NCBI RefSeq assembly: GCF_040750475.1
Contig: NZ_JABJVY010000021.1
Span: 42,686-106,685 of the forward strand
Reading direction: 5' to 3'
DNA from: Amorphus sp040750475
GTDB taxonomy: Bacteria > Pseudomonadota > Alphaproteobacteria > Rhizobiales > Amorphaceae
Length of the DNA stretch: 64,000 nt
Shown here piece after piece: positions 44,798-52,867 of this stretch; the stretch's first letter is position 1, and every line of letters starts with the position of its first letter. Below the pieces are notes generated by a model, which worked only from the letters and a program-made list of their open reading frames with translations, was not told the origin of the DNA and made no database searches. The translations under genes were made by a program, and so were the position numbers.

Positions 44798-44965
44798 TCA
44801 GCTCTTGGTGATCGACCGCGACTGATGAATGCAGGTCCCTTGGCCGGAGCGGGCAGTCGACAGGAACACGGTGTCGACCAGGGTCTCGCTCTCCGGCTGG
44901 CGCGCGGAGGCGTCGGCAACGTCATTCTGAACCTGGTCTTTGATGTCGACGGAGAAAGTGCGCAT
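44798..44965 (-). CDS. Candidate RiPP precursor peptide (55 residues)
   Basis: The ATG at 44965 follows a strong AGAGGAAA and encodes 55 residues starting MRTFSVDIKDQVQNDV. The first 31 residues are acidic and leader-like. The last 20 (S36-S55) hold eight Ser/Thr and the only Cys (C45), in STARSGQGTCIHQSRSITKS. There is no double-glycine cleavage site, matching an exporter without C39 protease. It is the first gene of the operon, directly ahead of the exporter and lanM. I do not recognise its family; the call rests on position, size and composition. Confidence 0.75.
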   Translation of the reverse strand: MRTFSVDIKDQVQNDVADASARQPESETLVDTVFLSTARSGQGTCIHQSRSITKS

Positions 44966-45419
44966 TTCTATTTCCTCTGCTAAGGGCAAAAAAATGCAGG
45001 CCGCTCCGCCGGCCACCGCGACCGGCAGGAAATCCAAGTCCCGCGAGAAAAGCTTATGCGGGGTTTTTCACGCCGCACAAGCTCTTGAATGAAAAGGTTG
45101 CGGAAGCGGACCGGTCACGAAGGCCGGATCTTGCGCATTTGTGAAACATATGGTGCCGCTAGACCTGCGCTGAGGGTGCAGCAATTGCGCAGTCTTTTGC
45201 CTATTGTCGGCGCGACAGATTCGAATTGGCTTTATAAGTAAAACCGAATATGAAAAGGTTACGCTTTGGTGAATGCGTGGATCGGGTTCGCTCTGGGGGA
45301 GAGTGTGGCCCGTCATGCAAGGCCAGGACGCAAGCCGCAGTCTCGGCCCGTCCGGGTCGAGCGCACGTCTTGACCGCGTGAGGTGAGTGGCCGCCACTGC
45401 GAGTTCGGCTGCAAAAGAC
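44966..45419. other. Divergent intergenic region between the lanM operon and an EAL gene
   Basis: 454 bases, AT-richer than its neighbours around 45180-45275. It must hold both promoters. One weak candidate for the operon is listed separately. TGTCGGCGCGACA (45204-45216) is a small inverted repeat and a possible operator. No RNA gene was recognised, and the minus-strand open frame at 45068-45475 has no coding character. Confidence 0.4.
45053..45080 (-). promoter_or_regulatory. Weak candidate promoter for the lanM operon
   Basis: On the minus strand TTGTGC (45080-45075) and CATAAG (45058-45053) are 16 bases apart, about 90 bases ahead of the precursor start. The match to sigma-70 consensus is only partial. 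Confidence 0.27.
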
Positions 45420-46283
45420 ATGCTGCGTAGTGCTGCTTGGGACAACAAGAACGTGCCTTCCGTAGAAACTGGCAACGACAGTATCTTTCCGCGAGATTGG
45501 GAGCGTCGGCAGGCGTTCCACCGGATGTCGCCGGCCTCGCAAGCGGCGCTGAGCGGTGCCGTCCGCGAAGCGGTGCGTGGCGATCAGGTCTATCCGCACT
45601 ATCAGCCGATCGTTGAGCTCGTGTCTCGCGACGTGGTTGCCGTGGAGGCGCTGGCGCGTTGGGCGCATCCCTGCGATGGCCTGATCGCGCCGGAGCGGTT
45701 CATTCCCGCGGCCGAATCCGGTGGCTTCATCGGAGATCTGTTCTTCCAAATGTTGCGGCGGGTGTGCGTGGATGGGCTGAAGTGGCGGTCACCCGTTCAG
45801 ATCGCCGTCAACGTCTCGCCGCACCAGTTTCACGACGCCGGGCTTGCCGATAAGATCTTGTCGGTTTTGGATCGTACCGGCTTTCCGCCGCATCGGCTCG
45901 AGATCGAGGTTACCGAAGGCAATCCGATGCTCGATTGGAGCCGGGCGGCCAAGATCTTCCAGACCTTGAAGGCTCACGGCATTCGGCTCGCCCTCGACGA
46001 TTTCGGCACCGGCTACGCCAATCTCGGCCACCTGCACATGCTGCCGTTCGACCGGGTGAAGATCGATCGCTCCTTCCTCCAGGCGATTCTTGAGCGGGCG
46101 GAAAACAGGACCATCGTCCGCTCGATCATTGCGCTTAGCCGGGAACTGGGCCTGTCGACCATTGGCGAAGGCGTGGAGACGGTTGGCCAGATGGATTGGC
46201 TCAAGGAGGCGGGATGCGAGCTCGCCCAAGGTCACTATTTCGGCTTTCCGCTGTCGGCCGAGGCGATCGAAGACCTGCTGTAG
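45420..46283 (+). CDS. EAL-domain cyclic di-GMP phosphodiesterase
   Basis: 287 residues from the ATG at 45420; a GTG at 45387 is also in frame, with GAGG too close to it. The EAL domain fills most of the protein: VVAVEALARWAHP, VNVSPHQF, EIEVTEGNPML, LALDDFGTGYANL, KIDRSFLQAI and GEGVET, so all metal-binding residues are present and it should be active. There is no membrane segment or GGDEF domain. It diverges from the lanM operon; a functional link is only suggested by shared regulatory DNA. Confidence 0.9.
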   Translation: MLRSAAWDNKNVPSVETGNDSIFPRDWERRQAFHRMSPASQAALSGAVREAVRGDQVYPHYQPIVELVSRDVVAVEALARWAHPCDGLIAPERFIPAAESGGFIGDLFFQMLRRVCVDGLKWRSPVQIAVNVSPHQFHDAGLADKILSVLDRTGFPPHRLEIEVTEGNPMLDWSRAAKIFQTLKAHGIRLALDDFGTGYANLGHLHMLPFDRVKIDRSFLQAILERAENRTIVRSIIALSRELGLSTIGEGVETVGQMDWLKEAGCELAQGHYFGFPLSAEAIEDLL

Positions 46284-46374
46284 GGTCTCGCGGGACGGAC
46301 CCGGGAACCGGAGCGCCGTCCGGATAGCGAGTCCCCGCATTTCGCTTGCATCTCGCCTCGGGCGTGCTCGGCTG

Positions 46375-47250
46375 TCAGTCGCTGAGCGGGCGCTCCAGGC
46401 GTCCCGCCAGATCCTGAATGAACTGCCAGGCCACGCGACCGGATCGCGAGCCGCGCGTGGTTGCCCATTCCAGCGCTTCCGCGCGCAGTCGATCGGAATC
46501 GACGGAGAGCCCGTAGTGATCCGCATAGCCGGTCACCATAGCAAGATATTCGTCCTGATTGCACTTGTGGAAGCCGAGCCACAGCCCGAACCGGTCCGAC
46601 AGGGAGACCTTCTCTTCAACCGCCTCGCCGGGATTGATCGCGGTGGAACGCTCGTTCTCGACCATGTCGCGGGGCAGGAGGTGGCGCCGATTCGAGGTCG
46701 CGTAGAACAGCACGTTCTCCGGACGCCCTTCGATCCCGCCTTCCAGGACAGCCTTCAAGGATTTGTAGGAGGCATCGCCGCCATCGAACGACAGATCGTC
46801 GCAGAAGACGAGGAAGCGGTGCTCGCTGGCGCGCAGCATGGTCATCAGCGCGGGAAGGGTTTCTATGTCCTCGCGGTGGATCTCGATCAGCTTCAACGGC
46901 GTCCGCGTGCCGGTGTTCCGATTCACGTGCGCATGGGCCGCTTTGACCAGAGACGATTTGCCCATGCCGCGCGCGCCCCAGAGAAGCACGTTGTTGGCCG
47001 GCAGCCCGCGCGCGAATCGCTCGGTGTTGTCGACGAGCTGATCGCGCATCCGGTCGACGCCTTTGAGCAGGCCGATCGCCACCCGGTTGACCCGTCCGAC
47101 CGGTTCGAGGCGGCCCGGCCGCGGCTGCCAAACGAAGGCGTCGGCCGCGTCGAAATCGGCAGCCTCCGGCATGGCGGGCACCGCCCGTTCGATCAGCGAG
47201 ATCAACGCGTCCAGACGGGTGGTGAGAGCGGCGATATCGGCGTTGTCCAA
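46375..47250 (-). CDS. DUF815 family ATPase
   Basis: 291 residues. VLLWGARGMGKSSLVKAAH is Walker A, FLVFCDDLSFD is Walker B, and LFYATSNRRHLLPRDM with LSDRFGLWLGFHKCNQDEYL are typical of DUF815, an AAA+-like family near yajC-secDF in Rhizobiales. The start is the TTG at 47250, supported by AGGAG 10 bases upstream; no ATG fits before the Walker A. The function is unknown. Confidence 0.87.
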   Translation of the reverse strand: MDNADIAALTTRLDALISLIERAVPAMPEAADFDAADAFVWQPRPGRLEPVGRVNRVAIGLLKGVDRMRDQLVDNTERFARGLPANNVLLWGARGMGKSSLVKAAHAHVNRNTGTRTPLKLIEIHREDIETLPALMTMLRASEHRFLVFCDDLSFDGGDASYKSLKAVLEGGIEGRPENVLFYATSNRRHLLPRDMVENERSTAINPGEAVEEKVSLSDRFGLWLGFHKCNQDEYLAMVTGYADHYGLSVDSDRLRAEALEWATTRGSRSGRVAWQFIQDLAGRLERPLSD

Positions 47251-47586
47251 GGTCTGTCGTCTCCTGAATGGGCGATGGCGTTCCGGCGGATTACGGGAGC
47301 GTCGGCCGGCATTGGCGCTGGAAAACGGGTTTCGTTTGCAAAGGCCACCATGGCCGCTATAGTCCGCGCCGTTTTTCGAGATCAAGGCGGAGACCGCAAA
47401 TTCAGGCCCGCCGCGAGATCCGGGGAGCAATCCTCCGCAAGAGGGGATGGGGAAACACGGGTGCCGATTTTTCGTCCGCATCCCGCTCTAACTTATTGAG
47501 ATCGATCACGGTCCTGATGTCCGGTCGCTGAGACCTGAGATCAGGATCGTGAGCCAAAGGCCAAACAGACGAGGTGAGTACGGTTC
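47251..47586. other. Intergenic region upstream of yajC
   Basis: 336 bases between divergent genes. It holds the promoter at 47336-47363 and otherwise no gene, RNA element or repeat that I can support. Confidence 0.4.
47336..47363 (+). promoter_or_regulatory. Putative promoter of yajC-secD-secF
   Basis: TTGCAA (47336-47341) and TATAGT (47358-47363) are 16 bases apart, giving a leader of about 215 bases before yajC. Both hexamers are close to sigma-70 consensus. Confidence 0.42.
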
Positions 47587-47922
47587 ATGTGGGTGACCCC
47601 AGCCTATGCCCAGGGATTCGGCGGTGGTGGCGGCAGCGAGATGATCGTCTCCATTCTGCCATTCATCCTGATCTTCGCGATCATGTACTTCCTGGTGCTG
47701 CGGCCGCAGCGTCAGCGCATGAAGGCGCATCAGGAGATGGTGTCCGCGCTGCGTCGCGGCGACACCGTTGTGACGGCCGGCGGACTGATCGGCAAGATCA
47801 CCAAGGTCGTGGACGAGAACGAAGTCCAGGTGGAGCTGTCCGAAGGCGTTCGCGTCCGGCTGGTCCGCAGCACCATCACCGAGGTTCGCGCCAAGAGCGA
47901 GCCGGTCAACGACAACGGCTGA
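47587..47922 (+). CDS. yajC: Preprotein translocase subunit YajC
   Basis: 111 residues. After a short alanine/glycine-rich start comes one membrane helix (ILPFILIFAIMYFLVLRPQ) and the conserved RPQRQRMKAHQEMVSALRRG, then GLIGKITKV. It partners with SecD-SecF at the Sec channel. It is the first gene of yajC-secD-secF. Confidence 0.95.
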   Translation: MWVTPAYAQGFGGGGGSEMIVSILPFILIFAIMYFLVLRPQRQRMKAHQEMVSALRRGDTVVTAGGLIGKITKVVDENEVQVELSEGVRVRLVRSTITEVRAKSEPVNDNG

Positions 47923-48020
47923 GGCCGGCCCCAATTCAGCCGGCTCCACCTGCGATGGTGGCGTGCCGCCCGGCTTGGGGTGGGGCATGACTCGTCGCGG
48001 TCCTCATCGATAGGCATTCG

Positions 48021-49631
48021 ATGCTTTATTTCGCGCGCTGGAAGATCGTTCTCATTGTCGGTGCCGTGATCCTCGGCATCCTGGCGGTGCTTCCGAATCT
48101 GTTTCCGAAGTCGTCGGTTGAAAACTGGCCGTCCTGGCTGCCGCATCGGCAGATCGTTCTCGGCCTCGATCTTCAAGGTGGCGCCTATCTGCTCTACCAG
48201 GTCGACCGTCAGGACTACGAGCAGAAGCGGCTGACCGCGCTCGTCGGCGATATCCGGACAGCGCTGCGGGAGGATCCGCGCATCGGCTATACCGGCCTCG
48301 GGGTGGCCGACAACGGCGCCCAGGTTCGCATCCGCGACACCGCCCAGTTCGAAGACGCACAGGAGCGGCTTGCCGATCTCGTCAATCCGCTACAGTCGAC
48401 GCTGTTCGGACAGGGGACCGTCAACGAGTTCGAGATGACCACGGGCGAGGGGGGGCTGATCCGCTTCACCTTCACCGAGGACGGGCTGGCGCAGCGCATC
48501 CGCTCGATCGTTCAGCAGTCGATCGAAGTGATCCGTCGGCGTATCGACGAACTGGGCACCACTGAGCCCAGCATTCAGCGGGAAGGCGAAGACCGCATCC
48601 TGGTCGAGGCGCCGGGTCTCGATGATCCTCAGCGTCTCAAAGCCCTGGTCGGACAGACCGCGCAGCTCACCTTCCACCTGGTCGACAACAGCGTTGATCC
48701 CCGCCAGGCGATCGAGCAGCGACCACCGCCAGGCACCACGGTTCTCTACTCGCTGGACGACCCGCCTCAGCCCTACGTGGTGGAGGAAGCGCCGCTCCTC
48801 AACGGTGAGGATCTCACCGACGCCCAGGCGACGTTCAACCAGCAGACCAACGAGCCTGTCGTGACCTTCCGGCTCTCTACCGGCGGCGCGCGCAAGTTCG
48901 GCAATGTCACCTCCAACAATGTCGGCCGACCGTTCGCGATCGTGCTCGACAACGAGGTGATCTCCGCGCCGGTGATCCGAGAGCCGATTCTCGGCGGATC
49001 GGGGCAGATCTCCGGCAACTTCACGGTCCAGACCGCCAACGACCTCGCGATCCTTCTGAGGGCGGGTGCGTTGCCGGCCAAGCTGGAGATCGTGGAGGAG
49101 CGCACGGTTGGGCCGGGTCTCGGTCAGGATTCCATCGAGGCGGGCAAGATCGCGGCGGTTGCCGCTGTGATCGGCGTCACCCTCTCCATGATCCTGGTTT
49201 ACGGTCTGTTCGGCGTGTTCGCCAACATCGCGCTGGTGGCGAACGTGATCCTGATCCTGGCGTTGTTGTCGTTGCTGCAAGCAACGCTGACGTTGCCCGG
49301 TATCGCAGGCATCGTGCTGACCATGGGCATGGCGGTGGACGCCAACGTGCTGATATACGAACGCATACGCGAGGAAGCGAAATCCGGCAGGTCGGCCATT
49401 ACAGCGATCGACACCGGCTTCTCGCGCGCGCTCGGAACCATCCTCGACGCCAATATCACGACCCTGATCGCCGCCGTGATCCTGTTCCAACTCGGGTCCG
49501 GGCCGGTTCGCGGGTTCGCCGTGACGCTGGCGATCGGTATCGTGACGACCGTATTCTCGGCCTTCCTGTTCACCCGTCTGCTCGTTGCGCAATGGGTGCG
49601 GATGAAACGGCCGTCGGCCATCCCTCTGTGA
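48021..49631 (+). CDS. secD: Protein translocase subunit SecD
   Basis: 536 residues with an N-terminal helix, a large periplasmic region containing LGLDLQGGAYLLYQV and EAPGLDDPQRLKALVGQTAQ, and five C-terminal helices with GMAVDANVLIYERIREE. It uses proton-motive force to pull secreted proteins out of the channel. It comes before secF by 24 bases. Confidence 0.97.
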   Translation: MLYFARWKIVLIVGAVILGILAVLPNLFPKSSVENWPSWLPHRQIVLGLDLQGGAYLLYQVDRQDYEQKRLTALVGDIRTALREDPRIGYTGLGVADNGAQVRIRDTAQFEDAQERLADLVNPLQSTLFGQGTVNEFEMTTGEGGLIRFTFTEDGLAQRIRSIVQQSIEVIRRRIDELGTTEPSIQREGEDRILVEAPGLDDPQRLKALVGQTAQLTFHLVDNSVDPRQAIEQRPPPGTTVLYSLDDPPQPYVVEEAPLLNGEDLTDAQATFNQQTNEPVVTFRLSTGGARKFGNVTSNNVGRPFAIVLDNEVISAPVIREPILGGSGQISGNFTVQTANDLAILLRAGALPAKLEIVEERTVGPGLGQDSIEAGKIAAVAAVIGVTLSMILVYGLFGVFANIALVANVILILALLSLLQATLTLPGIAGIVLTMGMAVDANVLIYERIREEAKSGRSAITAIDTGFSRALGTILDANITTLIAAVILFQLGSGPVRGFAVTLAIGIVTTVFSAFLFTRLLVAQWVRMKRPSAIPL

Positions 49632-49655
49632 TCGGCTGAAACGGCGGAGCCAAGC

Positions 49656-50591
49656 ATGCCTCTTCTGTCCCTGCCTACAGGCACCAAGTTCAGCTTCATG
49701 AAATATTGGAGGCTGGGCTTCGCCCTGTCGACGCTGCTGTCCGTCCTGTCGATCGTTCTGTTTTTCGCGGTCGGCCTGAACTACGGCATCGACTTCAAGG
49801 GCGGTACGCTGGTCGAGATCCAGACCAAGGACGGTCCGGCGAACATAGCCGAGTTGCGCCGTGAGATCGGCGAGCTCAATCTGGGTGATGTCCAGATCCA
49901 GGAGTTCGGTGCTCCCGACGATGTCCTAATCCGCGTCGAGCGTCAGCCCGGCGGCGACGATGCCCAGCAGCGGGCCATCCAGCTCCTGCGCGACATGTTC
50001 GGCGATCGGGTGAATTTCCGCCGTGTCGAAATCGTCGGGCCGCGGGTGTCATCGGAATTGGCCCGGGCCGGCGTGATCGCGGTGGTCGCGGCTCTGCTCG
50101 CGATCATGATCTACATTTGGTTCCGGTTCGAGTGGCACTTCGCGCTCGGCGCGGTTATCACCACGGCCCACGACGTGCTGATAACCATCGGGATGTTTGC
50201 GGTGGTCGGGTTGGAGTTCAACTTGACCAGTATCGCGGCTGTCTTGACCATCGTTGGCTACTCGTTGAACGACACCGTCGTCGTGTACGACCGGCTGCGC
50301 GAAAATCTTCGCCGCTACAAAAAGATGCCGCTGGCGCAACTGATCGACCAGTCGATCAACGAGATGCTGTCGCGCACGTTGATGACCTCGATCACCACGC
50401 TGATTGCGCTAATCGCGCTGTTCGTCTTCGGCGGCGAGGTGATCCGGTCCTTCACCTTCGCGATGATCTGGGGCGTGCTGATCGGCACCTACTCTTCGAT
50501 CTTCGTGGCAGCGCCGCTCCTCATCATGTTCAAGCTTCGCCCCGATGCCGGCTCGGCCGCGGGCGAGGCAAGCACGGCAGGAGCGTCCTGA
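49656..50591 (+). CDS. secF: Protein translocase subunit SecF
   Basis: 311 residues. GLNYGIDFKGGTLVEIQTK is the SecF signature after helix 1; the remaining helices include TIVGYSLNDTVVVYDRLREN, with the proton-relay Asp and Arg. The pair with SecD is complete. An ATG at 49698 is a possible shorter start. The stop is one base ahead of the next gene. Confidence 0.97.
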   Translation: MPLLSLPTGTKFSFMKYWRLGFALSTLLSVLSIVLFFAVGLNYGIDFKGGTLVEIQTKDGPANIAELRREIGELNLGDVQIQEFGAPDDVLIRVERQPGGDDAQQRAIQLLRDMFGDRVNFRRVEIVGPRVSSELARAGVIAVVAALLAIMIYIWFRFEWHFALGAVITTAHDVLITIGMFAVVGLEFNLTSIAAVLTIVGYSLNDTVVVYDRLRENLRRYKKMPLAQLIDQSINEMLSRTLMTSITTLIALIALFVFGGEVIRSFTFAMIWGVLIGTYSSIFVAAPLLIMFKLRPDAGSAAGEASTAGAS

Positions 50592-50592
50592 G

Positions 50593-51009
50593 ATGGCACC
50601 AGGCGGGGAGGGGCGCGAGGTCCCGCCGGGTATCGTCCTGAAAGAGGCGCACTATCCGGGGCGGGCTCCGGTCGATGCCTACGGCGCCGGCGGATTCCGC
50701 TTCGCGGATATGTCCCACCGCGGCTCCATCCTCTGCGTCCCGTCCGGCATCTACGCCTGGACGCCGGAACGGCCGAAGGATCTCGATACAGATGCCTTCG
50801 CCCGCGTCGTGGCCGAAGCGGAGGAGATAGAACTGCTTCTGGTGGGGATGGGCGCGTTGCCGTTTCCGCTGCCGCAGCCGGTGTCGGAAACGTTGCGCGA
50901 GGCGGCCGTCCGCTTCGAGGTGATGCCGACCGGGTCGGCGGTGCGCACTTTCAACGTGCTGCTTGCCGAAGAGCGCCGGGTGGCCGCCGCGCTGCTGGCT
51001 GTTGAATAG
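50593..51009 (+). CDS. Mth938-like domain protein (DUF498, NDUFAF3 relative)
   Basis: 138 residues. APVDAYGAGGFRFADMSHRG, GIYAWTPERPKDLD, LLLVGMGALPFPLP and FEVMPTGSAVRTFNVLLAEE match the Mth938/NDUFAF3 family, linked in mitochondria to complex I assembly and found behind secF in many alphaproteobacteria. It begins immediately after the secF stop and is likely cotranscribed. Confidence 0.9.
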   Translation: MAPGGEGREVPPGIVLKEAHYPGRAPVDAYGAGGFRFADMSHRGSILCVPSGIYAWTPERPKDLDTDAFARVVAEAEEIELLLVGMGALPFPLPQPVSETLREAAVRFEVMPTGSAVRTFNVLLAEERRVAAALLAVE

Positions 51010-51026
51010 GCCCGTTCCCGACCGTC

Positions 51027-51623
51027 TTACGTACCGAGAAGCCAGGCACCGTAGTTGCGGTTCGGCACATTTGAAATCCTGAGCCCATCGACGGCTGCCG
51101 TCAGCGCGTCGAGGTCGGCGGTTTCGAAGGCGAGCGTGGTTGCGCGGATGCCGGTTTCTTCCACGGTGACGGAGGTCCATTCGCCCATCACGTCGCCCGC
51201 CTGGAAGCGATGGCGGACCTTGGTTACAGACCGGGTTTCGAAGGCGGCCTGAGCCGTCGTCAGAGCGGTCAGCAGGTTCGTCACGGTCTGGCCGTCGGTG
51301 TCGGAAAGAGCGGTGTGCTGCGGCATCAAGAGAGATCCCACGGCCGCACAGATTTCCGGGCCCAACGGGAAGGCGGCCGATACCGCAACGCTCCAGCGTT
51401 CGAACGGTGGCTTCCGGTCGACGCGCCGCTTGATCTCGAAACGTTCTCCGCCGCGCAATTTGGTCAAGAGGTCGGGACGCTCGGGCAGCAGCAGGTAGCG
51501 ATCCGTACGATTGTCCTCGCCGGTCTCCTGCCAACCGGCAAGCGGATTGTCCACGACGTCAGGCGGCAGCCAGACGCGGAATTCCCAGCGGTCGCTCGAC
51601 GCCGATTGGGGAGATGTCGCCAC
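51027..51623 (-). CDS. Unknown protein with CYTH-like features
   Basis: 198 residues from the GTG at 51623, preceded by AGGGGAC. Alternating charged strands EFRVWLPPD, LTKLRGGERFEIKRRV, VTKVRHRF and WTSVTVEETG recall the CYTH/triphosphate-tunnel pattern of paired acidic and basic residues, though the ExExK signature is not exact (EFRVW). Such proteins bind triphosphates. The family call is tentative. It converges on the secF operon. Confidence 0.6.
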   Translation of the reverse strand: MATSPQSASSDRWEFRVWLPPDVVDNPLAGWQETGEDNRTDRYLLLPERPDLLTKLRGGERFEIKRRVDRKPPFERWSVAVSAAFPLGPEICAAVGSLLMPQHTALSDTDGQTVTNLLTALTTAQAAFETRSVTKVRHRFQAGDVMGEWTSVTVEETGIRATTLAFETADLDALTAAVDGLRISNVPNRNYGAWLLGT

Positions 51624-51694
51624 GGTGCTGTCGTCCCCTCTGCGTTCGCTCCGACAGTGCCGGCGCCCAACCGGCCCTTCAACATTGAGCGAGG

Positions 51695-52561
51695 CTATGA
51701 GTTTCCCTCGCCGTTGCCGGCGACCGGAAGATTGGGGTCGCGGCCCCATTCCGCCCATGCGCCGTCATAGATGGCAATCGAGGTGTGGCCAAGAGAGCGG
51801 AGCGCGAGATTGAGTACGGCGGCCGAAACGCCGGATCCGCATGTCGTGATCACCGGCTTGTCGAGATCCACACCGGCATCCGCAAAGGCGGTATAGAGCG
51901 CGTCGACCGAGCGCAGCGATCCGTCCGGGCCGATCAGATTGGTGTAGGGCAGGTTGTAGGCGCCGGGCATGTGGCCGGAGCGAATGCCCTTGCGGGGCTC
52001 CGGCGCCGTGCCGGCGAACCGGCCGGAAGAGCGGGCATCGACCACGACCGCTTCGCCGGATTTCAGTGCGGCCAGGACGTCGTCCTTGGTCGCCACCATG
52101 GCGTGGTCGAGGCGGGCGGTGAAATGACGGGCCGGGCGGCGCACGATGCCGTCTTCCACCGGGCGTCCCTCGGCCAGCCAGCGGGGCAGGCCGCCATCGA
52201 GCACGAACACGCGCGGCGCACCCATGGCGCGGAACATCCACCATACCCGCGGAGCGGAGTAGAAGCCGACGGAATCGTAGACCACGATGGTCTGTCCATC
52301 GCCAATTCCGAGCCGGCGCACGGCGCTTGCGAACGCAGCCGGGGCTGGGAGCATATGGGGAAGGTCGGAGGTGTGGTCGGCCACTTCGTCGATATCGAGG
52401 AAGACGGCGCCCGGAATGTGGGCCTCGCGATATTCGGTCGCCGCCCTGCGTTCGGTCGTCGGCAGATGCCAGGAGCCGTCGACGACGACCACGTCGGGTG
52501 CGTCGATGTGGTCCGCAAGCCAGGCGGTTGAGACCAGATAGTCGTAACGGTGGTCTTGCAC
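51695..52561 (-). CDS. sseA: 3-mercaptopyruvate sulfurtransferase
   Basis: 288 residues from the GTG at 52561 with GAGG upstream. Two rhodanese domains: the first (VVVVDGSWHLPTTERRA) lacks the active Cys and the second carries ITTCGSGVSAAVL. The CGSGV loop marks mercaptopyruvate enzymes rather than thiosulfate rhodaneses (CRKGVTA). It moves sulfur from mercaptopyruvate to thiol acceptors. Confidence 0.92.
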   Translation of the reverse strand: MQDHRYDYLVSTAWLADHIDAPDVVVVDGSWHLPTTERRAATEYREAHIPGAVFLDIDEVADHTSDLPHMLPAPAAFASAVRRLGIGDGQTIVVYDSVGFYSAPRVWWMFRAMGAPRVFVLDGGLPRWLAEGRPVEDGIVRRPARHFTARLDHAMVATKDDVLAALKSGEAVVVDARSSGRFAGTAPEPRKGIRSGHMPGAYNLPYTNLIGPDGSLRSVDALYTAFADAGVDLDKPVITTCGSGVSAAVLNLALRSLGHTSIAIYDGAWAEWGRDPNLPVAGNGEGNS

Positions 52562-52867
52562 GTGGGCGTGTCCTCGGGTGTCAGGCTTTTCGATGGCGGC
52601 TTTCGGTCCCGGGCGCGCTGCGCCATGGGACTGGAAACCGCAGGACGGTCGCACAAGCCGGCTCCGTGGCGGAATTAGCCTGGGAGTACGGCGTGCGACC
52701 GGCTTCGAAGGTCAAATGCGTCGGTTCGATGCGATCGGGGTGTTCACCCCCGCTCTGTCGGCCCGAACCGATCGATCGCGAACGAGACGTCCTTTCCGGC
52801 CGTGCCATTTCGGTGTGCCGAAGCCACCGTACAGACCGGCAAGCGAAGGGGATGTCCCGCATCAGCA
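52562..52867. other. Leader/intergenic region of sseA with a possible long stem
   Basis: 306 bases between AlaX and sseA, both minus strand. CGGTCGCAC (52646-52654) and GTGCGACCG (52693-52701) can form a 9-bp stem with inner GGCT/AGCC pairing, so the sseA leader may be structured. I could not match it to a known riboswitch class. GGGGTGTTCACCCC (52739 region) is a small hairpin. Confidence 0.35.

Noticed and set aside
45068..45475. A 135-codon minus-strand frame upstream of the precursor gene
   Set aside because: No ribosome binding site, no recognisable domain, and it overlaps the start of the EAL gene; judged non-coding.
52562..52867. SAM-II-type riboswitch upstream of sseA
   Set aside because: The GAAGCCGG and GCCGGCTTG phrases are suggestive, but the conserved 3' pseudoknot bases of that class are missing.
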